From assembly GCF_014529705.1 (NCBI RefSeq), contig NZ_JAANIH010000015.1, positions 1 to 64,000 on the forward strand: a stretch of DNA of 64,000 bases, given 5' to 3'. The notes under the pieces were generated by a model, which saw only the letters and a list, made by a program, of their open reading frames with translations, ran no database searches and had not been told where the DNA came from. Shown here in pieces: positions 53,965-63,036 of the stretch. Position numbers and translations under genes: made by a program. The DNA is from Bradyrhizobium campsiandrae. Its GTDB lineage: Bacteria > Pseudomonadota > Alphaproteobacteria > Rhizobiales > Xanthobacteraceae. How positions within the stretch are numbered: position 1 is the first letter of the stretch; each line of letters starts with the position of its first letter.

Positions 53965-54855
53965 CTACATCTTCCCGCTGACCACGACTCCCGCCTTCTT
54001 CTCGATCGGCTTGATCGCCGCGGTGAAGTCGGACTCGGCGCCTTCCGCTGCGATCACCGTCTCCCACAGGCGTCCGACCGCGTCCGCGACCTCCATCGAC
54101 AGGCCGAGCTGCTTCATCTCCTGCAGCGCCAGCCGCACGTCCTTCACCATCAATCCCGTGGCGAAGCCGAAGTCGAAGCTGCGCGGCAGCACCGCGCGCG
54201 GAAACTTGTCGCGGCTCGCGGTGTTCATGCCGGAGCCGGCATTGATGACGTCGATCATCACGGCGGGATCGAGCCCGGCCTTCACGCCCATCACCACCGC
54301 TTCCGACGTCGCCACGATGGCGGTGGCCGAGAGGAAGTTGTTGGCGAGCTTCATGGTCTGCGCCGCGCCCGGTTTCTCGCCGATGAAGAACACCTTTCCG
54401 ATCACGTCGAGAACAGGCTTGAGCTGTTCGAACTCCGCCTTCGGACCCGACACCATCACCGCCAGCGTGCCCTTCTCGGCGCCACCGACGCCGCCCGAGA
54501 CCGGGCAGTCGATCTGCACGATGTTGCGTTCTGCGAGCAGGCCGCGAATCTTCGCGGCCATCGCCGAGCCGACGGTGGAGAGGTCGATGAAGCGTTTGGC
54601 CCGGCTGCCCCCGATCACGCCGTTCGTGCCCGTGGCCACCTCGAGCGAGGCTTGCAGCGACGGCAGGCTCGCCATCACGGTCTCGACCTTGTCGGCAACG
54701 TCCTTCGGCGACGTCGCAGCAGTGGCGCCGCGCGCGACCAGCTTTTCGACGGCCTCCTTGCTGATATCGAACACGACGAGCTTGTGGCCAGCCTCGATCA
54801 GCCGCCGCGCCATCGGGAAACCCATGTTTCCGAGGCCGATGAATCCGATGTCCAT
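53965..54855 (-). CDS. NAD(P)-dependent beta-hydroxyacid dehydrogenase
   Basis: 296 residues of the 3-hydroxyisobutyrate dehydrogenase family: MDIGFIGLGNMGFPMARRL for the cofactor, DCPVSGGVGGAEKGTL, and Lys in QTMKLANNFL. Substrates could be 3-hydroxyisobutyrate, tartronate semialdehyde or similar; none can be chosen. AAAGGAAA is the ribosome-binding site of the ATG 54855. It follows the carboxymuconolactone decarboxylase-like gene by 50 bases on the same strand. Confidence 0.87.
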   Translation of the reverse strand: MDIGFIGLGNMGFPMARRLIEAGHKLVVFDISKEAVEKLVARGATAATSPKDVADKVETVMASLPSLQASLEVATGTNGVIGGSRAKRFIDLSTVGSAMAAKIRGLLAERNIVQIDCPVSGGVGGAEKGTLAVMVSGPKAEFEQLKPVLDVIGKVFFIGEKPGAAQTMKLANNFLSATAIVATSEAVVMGVKAGLDPAVMIDVINAGSGMNTASRDKFPRAVLPRSFDFGFATGLMVKDVRLALQEMKQLGLSMEVADAVGRLWETVIAAEGAESDFTAAIKPIEKKAGVVVSGKM

Positions 54856-54905
54856 GGTGTTTCCTTTGTTGGTTATTGTGCGTGATAGGGGAGTTACGCG
54901 CCCGC

Positions 54906-55289
54906 TCACGCCTTCCCATCGATCTCCGCGAACACCTCGCGGGCGATGCGGAAGCTGTCGACGGCGGCCGGCATGCCGCCATAGATCGCGACCTGCATCA
55001 GGATCTCGCGGATCTCGTCGCGGGTGACGCCGTTGGTCAGCGCGCCTTTCAGATGCGCGCGGAATTCGTGCTGGCGGTTGAGGATCGCGATCATCGCGAT
55101 GTTGAGCATGCTGCGCGTCTTGCGCGGCAACTCCTCGCGGCCCCAGACCGTGCCCCAGCAATATTCGTTAAGCATCTCCTGGAACGGACGGTTGAAGTCG
55201 TCGACGTTGTTCAGCGCATTGTTGACATAGGCTTCGCCCAGCACCGCCTTGCGGACCTCCAGGCCCTTGTCATGCATCTTCTTGTCCAT
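54906..55289 (-). CDS. Carboxymuconolactone decarboxylase-family protein
   Basis: 127 residues, small helical protein: WGREELPRKTRSMLNIAMI, then RQHEFRAHLKGALTNGVTRDEIREILMQVAIYGG and PAAVDSF. This is the CMD/AhpD family core; the single Cys (EYCWG) means it is not an AhpD-type peroxidase, and PcaC-like decarboxylase activity is possible. The ATG at 55289 follows GAAGGGAACG. First in a pair with the dehydrogenase. Confidence 0.85.
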   Translation of the reverse strand: MDKKMHDKGLEVRKAVLGEAYVNNALNNVDDFNRPFQEMLNEYCWGTVWGREELPRKTRSMLNIAMIAILNRQHEFRAHLKGALTNGVTRDEIREILMQVAIYGGMPAAVDSFRIAREVFAEIDGKA

Positions 55290-55456
55290 GGCGTTCCCTT
55301 CGCTTTCTTGGATGGCGGCGCGGAAATTACGGGGTTGTGCCGAGCCAGTCACGTCCTCGTGTTATGCGGGAAAAGCCGCCTCTCCCGTACAGGAACGGAT
55401 GCCTCAGTGCTGCCGTTGTGCTACGCTCCACTCGACCGGGCAACCTGGAGAGTTGA

Positions 55457-58099
55457 TTGAACGGCGTCACCCCCGGCCCGTCAGACCCGATCCGCGATGG
55501 CGAGGCTCTATCGCGGTTGAAGCTGACGCAGGCCCTCGAGCGTTCCACTTATGCCATCGCGTGGGAGCGTGCCTGGCCTGCTCTGGCACGTGTTCTGACC
55601 GTGATCGGCCTGTTTCTCGTGGTGTCCTGGGCCGGCCTCTGGCTGGCGCTGCCCTTTGTCGCTCGTGCCCTCGGCCTCGTCATTTTTGCAGGGCTTGCCG
55701 CCGGTGCCCTGTTCCCGCTGGTTCGTTTTCGCTGGCCGAGCCGCGAAGAGGCGCTCGCCCGGCTCGACCGCGGTTCGGGCATCCGCCACCGCCCGGCGAC
55801 CACGCTCACGGACACGCTGACGTCTCAGGACCCGGTCGCGCAGGCGCTCTGGCAGGCGCAGCGCGAGCGCACGCTGGCCTCGCTCAAGCGCATCCGTGCC
55901 GGGTTGCCGCACCCGCGCCTCGCCATCCACGATCCCTGGGCGCTGCGCGCGCTGGTGATGGTGATGCTGGTCGCGACCTTCTTTGCCGCCGGCGACGAGC
56001 GCGCCTTGCGGCTGGGGGCTGCCTTCGACTGGAACGGCGTGCTGGCGCCGACCAATGTCCGCGTCGACGCCTGGGTCACGCCGCCGCTCTACACCGGCAA
56101 GCCGCCGGTGATCCTGTCGGCCGCCAACAAGGAGGCCGCCGCGCTTCCCGCGAGCGGTCCGCTGGCCGTTCCCGCCGGTTCGACCCTGATCGTGCGCTCC
56201 TCCGGCGGCAGCTTGGATGTCCTGACCTCCGGTGGTCTTAAGGAAGTCGCGCCAACAGAGGCCACCCCCCAGGGGACCAACGAGAAGCATTTTACCATCA
56301 CCGGTGACGGCACCGCGCATGTCCGCGCGCCCTCCGGCCAGCCGCAATGGGCTTTTGCGGCGACGCCGGACCGGCCGCCGACGATCGCGCTCGCCAAGGA
56401 TCCGGAGCGTCAGGCGCGCGGCGCGCTGCAGCTGGTCTACAAGATCGAGGACGATTACGGCGTCACCGGCGCCGAGGCGCAGGTCGCCGCGCGCATCGCC
56501 GATGCGGGCAAGGACGGCGACGGCAAGAGCGAAAACAAAAGCGATAACAAGACCGCGGCGCGTCCGCTGTTCCAGCCGCCGCACTTCCCGCTGGTGCTGC
56601 CGAATGCGCGCACCCGCAACGGTGTCGGCCAGACGGTGAAGGATCTCAGCGAGGATCCCTATGCCGGCGCCGATGTCACGCTGACGCTGACCGCCAAGGA
56701 CGAAGCCGGCAACGAGGCGAAAAGCGAACCGTTCAACATGCGCCTGCCCGAGCGGCTCTTCACCAAGCCGCTCGCGCGCGCACTGATCGAGCAGCGCCGC
56801 ATCCTCGCGCTCGACGCCAACAGGAATTCCGACGTCTATACCGCGCTCGACGCCCTGATGATCGCGCCCGAACTGTTCACGCAGGAGGCCGGGCAATATC
56901 TCGGCCTCTACAGCGTTGCGCGCCAGCTCGAGGCGGCGCGCACCGATGACGCGTTGCGCGAGGTCGTGGCGAGCCTGTGGGCGCTTGCGGTGACGATCGA
57001 GGACGGCAACATCTCCGACGTCGAGAAAGCGTTGCGCGCGGCGCAGGATGCGCTGAAGCAGGCGCTCGAGCGTGGTGCCAGCGACGAGGAGATCAAGAAG
57101 CTGACGCAGGATCTGCGTGCTGCGCTGGACAATTTCATGCGCCAGCTCGCCGAGCAGTTCCGCAACAACAAGGATGCGCAAAATCTCGCGCGGCCGCTCG
57201 ACCCGAACACCAAGATCCTGCGCCAGCAGGACCTGCAGAACATGATCGACCGCATGGAGCGCCTGTCGCGCTCCGGCGACAAGGATGCGGCCAAGCAGCT
57301 GCTCGACCAGCTCCAGCAGATGCTGGAGGGGCTGCAGATGGCGCAGCCGGGACAATCCGGCGAGAGCGACATGGAGCAGGCGCTCAACGAGCTCGGCGAC
57401 ATGATCCGCAAGCAGCAGCAATTGCGCGACAAGACCTACAAGCAGGGTCAGGACTCCCGGCGCGATCGCATGCGCGGCAAGCAGCAGCCGGGCGACCAGT
57501 CGATGTCGGATCTGCAGCAGGACCAGCAGGCGCTGCGCGACCGCCTGAAGAAGCTCCAGGACGAAATGGCCAAGCGCGGCCTTTCCCAGAAGGGCCAGAA
57601 AGGCCAGCCGGGACAGAAGGGCCAGCAGGGCCAGCCAGGCGACCAGGGGCAGTCCGGCCAGGACGGCGATCAGGACGCTGACCAGGGTGATGACGACGGC
57701 GGGCTCGATTCGGCCGACAGCGCCATGGGCGATGCCGGCTCGAAGCTCGGCGATGGCAATGCCGACGGTGCCGTGGACTCCCAGGGCAAGGCGCTGGATG
57801 CGATGCGCAAGGGTGCGCAGAAGATGGCCGAGGCGATGCAGCAGGGTGACGGCGACGGCCAGGGCGATGGTCCCGGCAATCGCGCAGGGCGCCAGCAGAG
57901 CGGCGGCAATCAGACCGACCCGCTCGGACGCCCGCTGCATGGCCGCGAATTCGGCGACGATTATACGGTCAAGATCCCCGGCGAGATCGACGTCCAGCGC
58001 GTGCGCCGCATCCTCGAAGAGCTCCGCCGCCGCCTCGGCGACCCCTCGCGCCCGCAGATCGAGCTCGACTATATCGAGCGGCTGCTGAAGGATTTTTGA
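55457..58099 (+). CDS. TIGR02302-family membrane protein (DUF4175-like)
   Basis: 880 residues starting at TTG with TGGAGAG upstream. Three N-terminal membrane segments (residues about 25-170, for example VLTVIGLFLVVSWAGLWLALPF), a periplasmic middle with a repeat of domains (FVPPHFPLVLPNARTRNGV-type), long coiled-coil helices, and a low-complexity Gln/Gly stretch with QKGQKGQPGQKGQQGQPGDQ followed by a conserved end (LGRPLHGREFGDDYTVKIPG). This is the layout of the TIGR02302 family of alphaproteobacteria, function unknown. No terminator is obvious after it; a repeat element follows. Confidence 0.82.
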   Translation: MNGVTPGPSDPIRDGEALSRLKLTQALERSTYAIAWERAWPALARVLTVIGLFLVVSWAGLWLALPFVARALGLVIFAGLAAGALFPLVRFRWPSREEALARLDRGSGIRHRPATTLTDTLTSQDPVAQALWQAQRERTLASLKRIRAGLPHPRLAIHDPWALRALVMVMLVATFFAAGDERALRLGAAFDWNGVLAPTNVRVDAWVTPPLYTGKPPVILSAANKEAAALPASGPLAVPAGSTLIVRSSGGSLDVLTSGGLKEVAPTEATPQGTNEKHFTITGDGTAHVRAPSGQPQWAFAATPDRPPTIALAKDPERQARGALQLVYKIEDDYGVTGAEAQVAARIADAGKDGDGKSENKSDNKTAARPLFQPPHFPLVLPNARTRNGVGQTVKDLSEDPYAGADVTLTLTAKDEAGNEAKSEPFNMRLPERLFTKPLARALIEQRRILALDANRNSDVYTALDALMIAPELFTQEAGQYLGLYSVARQLEAARTDDALREVVASLWALAVTIEDGNISDVEKALRAAQDALKQALERGASDEEIKKLTQDLRAALDNFMRQLAEQFRNNKDAQNLARPLDPNTKILRQQDLQNMIDRMERLSRSGDKDAAKQLLDQLQQMLEGLQMAQPGQSGESDMEQALNELGDMIRKQQQLRDKTYKQGQDSRRDRMRGKQQPGDQSMSDLQQDQQALRDRLKKLQDEMAKRGLSQKGQKGQPGQKGQQGQPGDQGQSGQDGDQDADQGDDDGGLDSADSAMGDAGSKLGDGNADGAVDSQGKALDAMRKGAQKMAEAMQQGDGDGQGDGPGNRAGRQQSGGNQTDPLGRPLHGREFGDDYTVKIPGEIDVQRVRRILEELRRRLGDPSRPQIELDYIERLLKDF

Positions 58100-58121
58100 G
58101 GCTCGGCTCTCGCCTCATTCT

Positions 58122-58310
58122 CCGTCATTGCGAGCGCAGCGAAGCAATCCAGAATCTCTCTGCGAAGGGTTTCCATAACCGTCACCCTGAGGTGCTCGCC
58201 TCTTCGGCGAGCCTCGAAGGGCGACGGCCCCGCTGCATCGGGGCCGTGCATCCTTCGAGGCTCCCGTCGCGATGCTTTCGCATCGCGCCTCTCGCACCTC
58301 AGGATGACGG
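58122..58310. repeat. Palindromic repeats
   Basis: Two elements: TCATTGCGAGCGCAGCGAAG (58125-58144) and the larger unit between GTCACCCTGAGGTGC (58181-58195) and GCACCTCAGGATGACGG (58294-58310), whose arms pair as an inverted repeat. Both are familiar intergenic elements of Bradyrhizobium and relatives, lying between the TIGR02302 gene and cpdR. Confidence 0.75.
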
Positions 58311-58335
58311 ATCGAGCCGCAATTGCAGTTGAGCG

Positions 58336-58710
58336 TCAGCCCTTCTTCGCCGCCAGCGCATCTGCCACCGCCGTGCGGATATCCGCGACCGAGAACGGCT
58401 TGGTCACGACGTCATGCACCAACGCGTTCAAATTCGAGGCGCGCTCGCGCTGGTCGGCAAAGCCGGTCATCAAGAGAATGGTCAGGTCGGGAAAGTCGCG
58501 CGCGGCGGAGAGTGCCAGCGCGATGCCGTCCATGACCGGCATCTGGATGTCGGTCAGCAGCAGATCGAACGCGCCGTCCTCGCGGGTCAGGATCTCCAGC
58601 GCCTCGGCGCCGTCCTGCGCGGTGACGGTCTCGTGGCCGTCCATGGCGATGGCGCGCGCCACCAGCTGGCGCATCGAATCCTCATCATCGGCGATCAAGA
58701 CTTTTGGCAT
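58336..58710 (-). CDS. cpdR: CpdR single-domain response regulator
   Basis: 124 residues, one receiver domain: MPKVLIADDEDSMRQLVARAI, phosphoacceptor Asp in LLLTDIQMPVMDG, and VTKPFSVADIRTAV at the end. The sequence closely follows Caulobacter CpdR as I know it, including LTREDGAFDLLLTDI and MTGFADQRERA. CpdR lets ClpXP destroy CtrA and other targets in the cell cycle. Alone on the minus strand, next to the zinc-ribbon gene. Confidence 0.93.
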   Translation of the reverse strand: MPKVLIADDEDSMRQLVARAIAMDGHETVTAQDGAEALEILTREDGAFDLLLTDIQMPVMDGIALALSAARDFPDLTILLMTGFADQRERASNLNALVHDVVTKPFSVADIRTAVADALAAKKG

Positions 58711-58747
58711 GGGACCAACCCTCCCCTGCGGATGCTACGGCGGCCGA

Positions 58748-59626
58748 TTATACGCTGCCGCCGGCAATGTCGCGCCGGTTGAAGAAGCGAACGTCGATAT
58801 TGCGGCCTTCCGGCGGCGGCGAGGCCAGGCGCGAGCGGAAGAAGGCGCGCTCGCCAGGTTGCAGCACGGTTTGCTCGAGCACCGAATTCCAGGCGTAGAT
58901 TTCGGCGCCTTGCGCGTCACGCACGGCAAAACGCAGCCGCGGAATATCGAGCGGCTTCTTGCCCTGGCCGACGATGACGCCCTCGATCACCAGCACCTGC
59001 TTACCGTCAACAGTCTCGGTCGAGAGCTTGACGTCCTTGAAGGCGAGGCCGCGCAGGTTCACCTCCAGACCGACGATCTTGTAGAAAGCCGCCGTCTGCG
59101 GCAGCAGGCGGACCACGTCGCCGCGCCAGATCACCAGCGCCAGCACCAGCGCGCCCATGGCAGCGCATGCGGTCGGCAGGCCGAAATAGGATTTTCGTCC
59201 GGCGACGGCCGGAACCGGCCGGCTGACTTTTGCCCCGCGGCGGCTGAACAGCCCTCGGAACCAGGATTGGTGCTGCGCGCCGACGACTTCTTCCTCGGCC
59301 GCCCGGGCCGCCGCTGACCACTCGTCCTCCGCCTCCGCGCTGTCCTCGCTCGGCCAGTCGCTTGCAATGGAGGGACTGTCGACCACAGGCGTCTCCGCGG
59401 CCGCGTCATCCTTGGCATAGCTGTTCCACTGCTCGGCAAGGTCGGATTGGTCGTCGGCCTGGTTGGCTGCGGCCATGGCCGGCACCACCGCCTCCTCGAT
59501 CGCGTCCTCGGGGCGCGCCATCCAGGTTTCCTTGCAGCGGGAGCAACGGACCGTACGCCCGTTGGCCCCGAGGCTCGCAAGCTTGATGGCGTAGGATGTC
59601 GTACAATGCGGGCAGACGATGTGCAT
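58748..59626 (-). CDS. Zinc-ribbon membrane protein (DUF3426-like)
   Basis: 292 residues: an MJ0042-type zinc ribbon at the start (IVCPHCTTSYAIKLASLGANGR with VRCSRCKETW), an acidic linker, one membrane helix (TACAAMGALVLALVIW) and a periplasmic beta domain (GLEVNLRGLAFKDVKL, VIEGVIVG, ...PGERAFFRSRL). The ATG at 59626 begins MHIVCPHC; the frame is open a little further upstream. Role unknown; such proteins are conserved next to ftsE in this group. 217 bases separate it from ftsE. Confidence 0.82.
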   Translation of the reverse strand: MHIVCPHCTTSYAIKLASLGANGRTVRCSRCKETWMARPEDAIEEAVVPAMAAANQADDQSDLAEQWNSYAKDDAAAETPVVDSPSIASDWPSEDSAEAEDEWSAAARAAEEEVVGAQHQSWFRGLFSRRGAKVSRPVPAVAGRKSYFGLPTACAAMGALVLALVIWRGDVVRLLPQTAAFYKIVGLEVNLRGLAFKDVKLSTETVDGKQVLVIEGVIVGQGKKPLDIPRLRFAVRDAQGAEIYAWNSVLEQTVLQPGERAFFRSRLASPPPEGRNIDVRFFNRRDIAGGSV

Positions 59627-59842
59627 GGACGGGCCTCGACGATGGCCTTGTCGCGCGGAACCGGGCGCCAAGGTACTCCTGAGCAGGGTACTCCCGAGAA
59701 GGGACTTCTAAGGATGCTGCCGGGAATGCTACAGGGCGACCGTTAACGAACCGGAAACCATAACGGTCGCACAACCCCCTGATCGCATGCGGCGAAACCT
59801 CGCTGGCGGTGCGGTTTACGTCCCTCTCGAACGGAGCTGAGC

Positions 59843-60502
59843 TTGGTTCGGTTCGAAAATGTCGGATTGCGTTACGGCCTCGGGCCGGAGATCCTGCGCG
59901 ACCTCACTTTCCAGATCCCGGCGCATTCCTTCCAGTTCCTCACCGGTCCGTCCGGCGCCGGCAAGACGTCGCTGTTGCGCCTGTTGTTCCTGTCGCACCG
60001 GCCGACGCGCGGCCTCGTCAATCTGTTCGGCCATGACGTCTCCCAGCTCGGCAAGGACGAGATTGCCGACTTGCGAAAGCGCATCGGCATCGTGCTGCAG
60101 GACTTCCGCCTGCTCGACCACATGACGACCTATGAGAACGTCGCGCTGCCGTTCCGCGTCATGGGCCGCAGCGAATCCAGCTATCGCAAGGAAGTCATCG
60201 ACCTCCTGCGCTGGGTCGGCCTCGGCGACCGCATGGATGCGCTGCCGCCGATCCTGTCCGGCGGCGAGAAGCAGCGCGCGGCGATCGCGCGCGCCGTGAT
60301 CTCGCGGCCGCAATTGTTGCTCGCGGACGAGCCGACCGGCAGTGTCGATCCGACGCTCGGACGGCGCCTGCTGCGCCTCTTCATCGAGCTCAACAAGTCG
60401 GGCACAGCCGTGATCATCGCCACCCACGACATCGCGCTGATGGACCAGTACGAAGCGCGCCGCTTCGTGCTGCATCAGGGACGGCTGCACGTCTATGAGT
60501 AG
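59843..60502 (+). CDS. ftsE: Cell-division ATP-binding protein FtsE
   Basis: 219 residues, ABC ATPase: Walker A GPSGAGKTS, signature LSGGEKQRAAIARA, Walker B LLLADEPTG. With FtsX it activates peptidoglycan hydrolysis at the division site. The start is TTG 59843, with ACGGAG eight bases before it and MVRFENVGLRYG at the start of the product. ftsX overlaps its end by eight bases. Confidence 0.95.
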   Translation: MVRFENVGLRYGLGPEILRDLTFQIPAHSFQFLTGPSGAGKTSLLRLLFLSHRPTRGLVNLFGHDVSQLGKDEIADLRKRIGIVLQDFRLLDHMTTYENVALPFRVMGRSESSYRKEVIDLLRWVGLGDRMDALPPILSGGEKQRAAIARAVISRPQLLLADEPTGSVDPTLGRRLLRLFIELNKSGTAVIIATHDIALMDQYEARRFVLHQGRLHVYE

Positions 60503-61463
60503 GCCAGATGAGCGCGGCGTGTTGGTCGACCTCGGACAGGAGCGTCCGCCGCTGCCGGCCAAGGCGCGCAATCTGTCGCCGATCGTGCCGCGCGCCTCGA
60601 TCCACGGCCGCGCGCTGGTCGCCGTCGTCGCCATCATGACCTTCCTCGCCTCGATGACGACGGGCGCGGTGCTGCTGGTGAGCGCCTCCGCCGCGGAGTG
60701 GCAGTCGGAGGTCGCCAGCGAAATTACCATCCAGGTGCGTCCGCAATCCGGACGCGACATCGAGCGCGACACCGCTGCCGTCATCGAGGCGATGCGCGCG
60801 CAAGCCGGGATCGTCGAGGTCAAGCCCTTCACCAAGGAGGAGAGCGGCAAGCTGCTCGAGCCCTGGCTCGGCACCGGGCTGTCGATGGACGATCTGCCGG
60901 TGCCGCGCATGATCATCGCGCGCGTGCAGCCGGGCACGGTGCTCGATCTCGCTGCCTTGCGCGCACGCGTGACGCAGGTGGCGCCGAGCGCCAGCGTCGA
61001 CGATCATCGCGCCTGGATCGAACGGATGCGCTCGATGACGAACGCCACGGTCTTCGCCGGCATCGGCATTCTCGCGCTCGTCATCGTCGCGACGATCATC
61101 TCGGTCTCGTTCGCGACCCGCGGTGCGATGGCGGCGAACCGTCCGATCGTCGAGGTGCTGCATTTCGTCGGCGCCGGCGACCGCTACATCGCCAATCACT
61201 TCCTGCGGCATTTCCTCAGGCTCGGCCTCGAAGGCGGCGTCATCGGCGGCGGCGTCGCGATGCTGCTGTTCGGCTTCTCCGAGTCGATCGCCGGCTGGTT
61301 TTCCGGCACGCCCGTCGGCGATCAATTTGCCGCGCTGCTCGGCACCTTCTCGCTGCGGCCCTCCGGCTATGTGGTGCTCGCGGTGCAGGCGGTGCTGATC
61401 GGCGCCATCACCGCCGTCGCCTCGCGCCAGACCCTGTTCGCGACGCTGAATGACGTGGATTGA
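60495..61463 (+). CDS. ftsX: Cell-division permease FtsX
   Basis: 322 residues: cytoplasmic N-terminus, first membrane helix (AVVAIMTFLASMTTGAVLLVS), a periplasmic domain with EITIQVRPQSGRDIE and PFTKEESGKLLEPWLG, and three more helices to the end (FAGIGILALVIVATIISV, SGYVVLAVQAVLIGAITAV). This is the FtsX plan. It overlaps ftsE by eight bases. The YdcF-like gene is 72 bases downstream. Confidence 0.94.
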   Translation: MSRPDERGVLVDLGQERPPLPAKARNLSPIVPRASIHGRALVAVVAIMTFLASMTTGAVLLVSASAAEWQSEVASEITIQVRPQSGRDIERDTAAVIEAMRAQAGIVEVKPFTKEESGKLLEPWLGTGLSMDDLPVPRMIIARVQPGTVLDLAALRARVTQVAPSASVDDHRAWIERMRSMTNATVFAGIGILALVIVATIISVSFATRGAMAANRPIVEVLHFVGAGDRYIANHFLRHFLRLGLEGGVIGGGVAMLLFGFSESIAGWFSGTPVGDQFAALLGTFSLRPSGYVVLAVQAVLIGAITAVASRQTLFATLNDVD

Positions 61464-61535
61464 GCCCGAGAAACCGGACTCCACTTCGCCTCAAAACGTC
61501 TTAAAATCATCCGGGGAAGGGATCACCGCCATCAC

Positions 61536-62240
61536 ATGACCTCGCCGACCGTCGATCGATCGCCGAAACTGCCGCGCGGCTGGCTCCGCGCGACCGTCGT
61601 GTCGACGATCGCGTTCGCCTTTGTCGGCGCGGCGGCAGGTTTCGTCGCGTTCCTGTCGCAATTGCGCGGCGCCGAGATCGCCCCCAGCCGCAAGGCCGAT
61701 GGCATTGTGGTCCTGACCGGCGGCTCCTCGCGGGTGTCGGACGCGATGGAGCTGCTGGCGGCCGGCTACGGCAGGCGGCTGCTGATCTCGGGCGTGCACC
61801 CGACCTCGACCGCGAGCGACATCTCCCGGACGCTGCCGGAGAACCAGTCCTTCATGGCCTGCTGCGTCGATCTCGACCGCACCGCGCTCACGACCCGCGG
61901 CAACGCGGCGGAGGCGCGGCGCTGGGCCGAGGGGCGCGGCTTCAAATCGCTGATCGTGGTCACCTCGAACTATCACATGCCGCGCGCGCTGGTCGAATTC
62001 TCGCACGCGATGCCCCAGACCGAGTTGATCCCGTTCGCCGTGGTCGGCGACAAATGGCGCGAGGAGCCGTGGTGGACCTCGGCCTCGACGCTGCGGCTGC
62101 TCCTGTCCGAATATGTCAAGTACATCGCCGCCGAGCTCAGGGTACGGCTGGAAGATTTCGGCATTGACCTTTCTCCCGAGATGTCGGAGCAGCCTCTCGG
62201 CCTGCAATCCAAGCGGCCTGCCACCGCACAGGCCAATTGA
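61536..62240 (+). CDS. YdcF/SanA-like DUF218 protein
   Basis: 234 residues with one N-terminal membrane segment (TIAFAFVGAAAGFVAFLSQL) and a DUF218 domain: IVVLTGGSSRVSDAMELLAAGYGRRLLISG, TRGNAAEARRWAEGRGFKSLIVVTSNYHMPRA. Relatives such as SanA and YdcF are linked to envelope integrity, with no settled activity. It follows ftsX in the same direction, and plsC follows 25 bases later, so a unit of envelope genes is likely. Confidence 0.85.
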   Translation: MTSPTVDRSPKLPRGWLRATVVSTIAFAFVGAAAGFVAFLSQLRGAEIAPSRKADGIVVLTGGSSRVSDAMELLAAGYGRRLLISGVHPTSTASDISRTLPENQSFMACCVDLDRTALTTRGNAAEARRWAEGRGFKSLIVVTSNYHMPRALVEFSHAMPQTELIPFAVVGDKWREEPWWTSASTLRLLLSEYVKYIAAELRVRLEDFGIDLSPEMSEQPLGLQSKRPATAQAN

Positions 62241-62265
62241 CCGGGCCAAGTCCAACGGATCCGCG

Positions 62266-63036
62266 ATGTTTCTGATTTTCCTGCGTTCGCTCGTCTTCAA
62301 CGTGCTGTTCTACACCGTGCTGGTGTGCCTCGCGATCGTGGCGCTTCCGACCTTCGCGCTGCCGCCGCGCGCGATGTTGACGGTTGCCCAATGGTGGGCG
62401 AAGGCGACGCTGTTTCTGATGCGCGTGGTCTGCAACATCAGGGTCGAATTCCGTGGGCAGGAGAAGATTCCGGCAGGACCGCTGGTGATCGTGGCAAAGC
62501 ACCAGTCGTTCTTTGAGACCTTCGTGCTGCCGGGCTTCTTCGTCAGGCCGATCTTCATCCTCAAGCGCCAGCTCATGCAGATTCCGGTGTTCGGCCAATT
62601 CCTGGTCAAGACCGGGATGATCGCGATCGACCGCAATGCGGGCGTGAAGGCGCTGCTCGACATGACCCGTCGCGCGCGCGAGGCGGTGCGCACCGGCGGC
62701 CAGCTCGTCATCTTTCCCGAAGGCACGCGCCGAGCACCGGGTGCGCCGCCGGACTACAAGACCGGCTTTGCGCAGATCTATTCGTCCTGCGGCGTGCAGT
62801 GCCTACCCGTCGCGCTGAATTCCGGCCTGTTCTGGCCGCGGCGCACCTTCATGCGCTATCCCGGCACGTTGGTGGTGGAGTTCCTCGATCCGCTGCCGCC
62901 GGGCCTGCCCAAGGACGAGTTTCTCACCCGCGTGCAGGCGGCGATCGAAGACGCCACAGGCCGCCTCGTCGAAGCGGGGCGCGAGCAGCAGGAACAGTTG
63001 ATCGGTTCGGCGCCGAGCTACGCGGCCTCTGGCTAG
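62266..63036 (+). CDS. plsC: 1-acyl-sn-glycerol-3-phosphate acyltransferase (HX4E variant)
   Basis: 256 residues: membrane segment at the start, then the AGPAT motifs. The first motif reads KHQSFFETF, giving H-x4-E where most members have H-x4-D; later come IAIDRNAG, FPEGTRR and a Pro-containing motif (CLPVALNSGLF). The enzyme makes phosphatidic acid from lysophosphatidic acid. The frame is open upstream, but the ATG 62266 gives the family start. Its 3' end overlaps the convergent ChaC-like gene by four bases. Confidence 0.88.
   Translation: MFLIFLRSLVFNVLFYTVLVCLAIVALPTFALPPRAMLTVAQWWAKATLFLMRVVCNIRVEFRGQEKIPAGPLVIVAKHQSFFETFVLPGFFVRPIFILKRQLMQIPVFGQFLVKTGMIAIDRNAGVKALLDMTRRAREAVRTGGQLVIFPEGTRRAPGAPPDYKTGFAQIYSSCGVQCLPVALNSGLFWPRRTFMRYPGTLVVEFLDPLPPGLPKDEFLTRVQAAIEDATGRLVEAGREQQEQLIGSAPSYAASG

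Noticed and set aside
52511..54982. A very long open frame on the minus strand over lysA and the dehydrogenase gene
   Set aside because: It is antisense to lysA, whose motifs and start are clear; high G+C content commonly leaves the reverse frame open.
55508..57940. An 810-residue open frame on the minus strand
   Set aside because: It runs antisense to the TIGR02302-type gene, has no recognisable domain and has a leucine/arginine-heavy composition typical of antisense frames.
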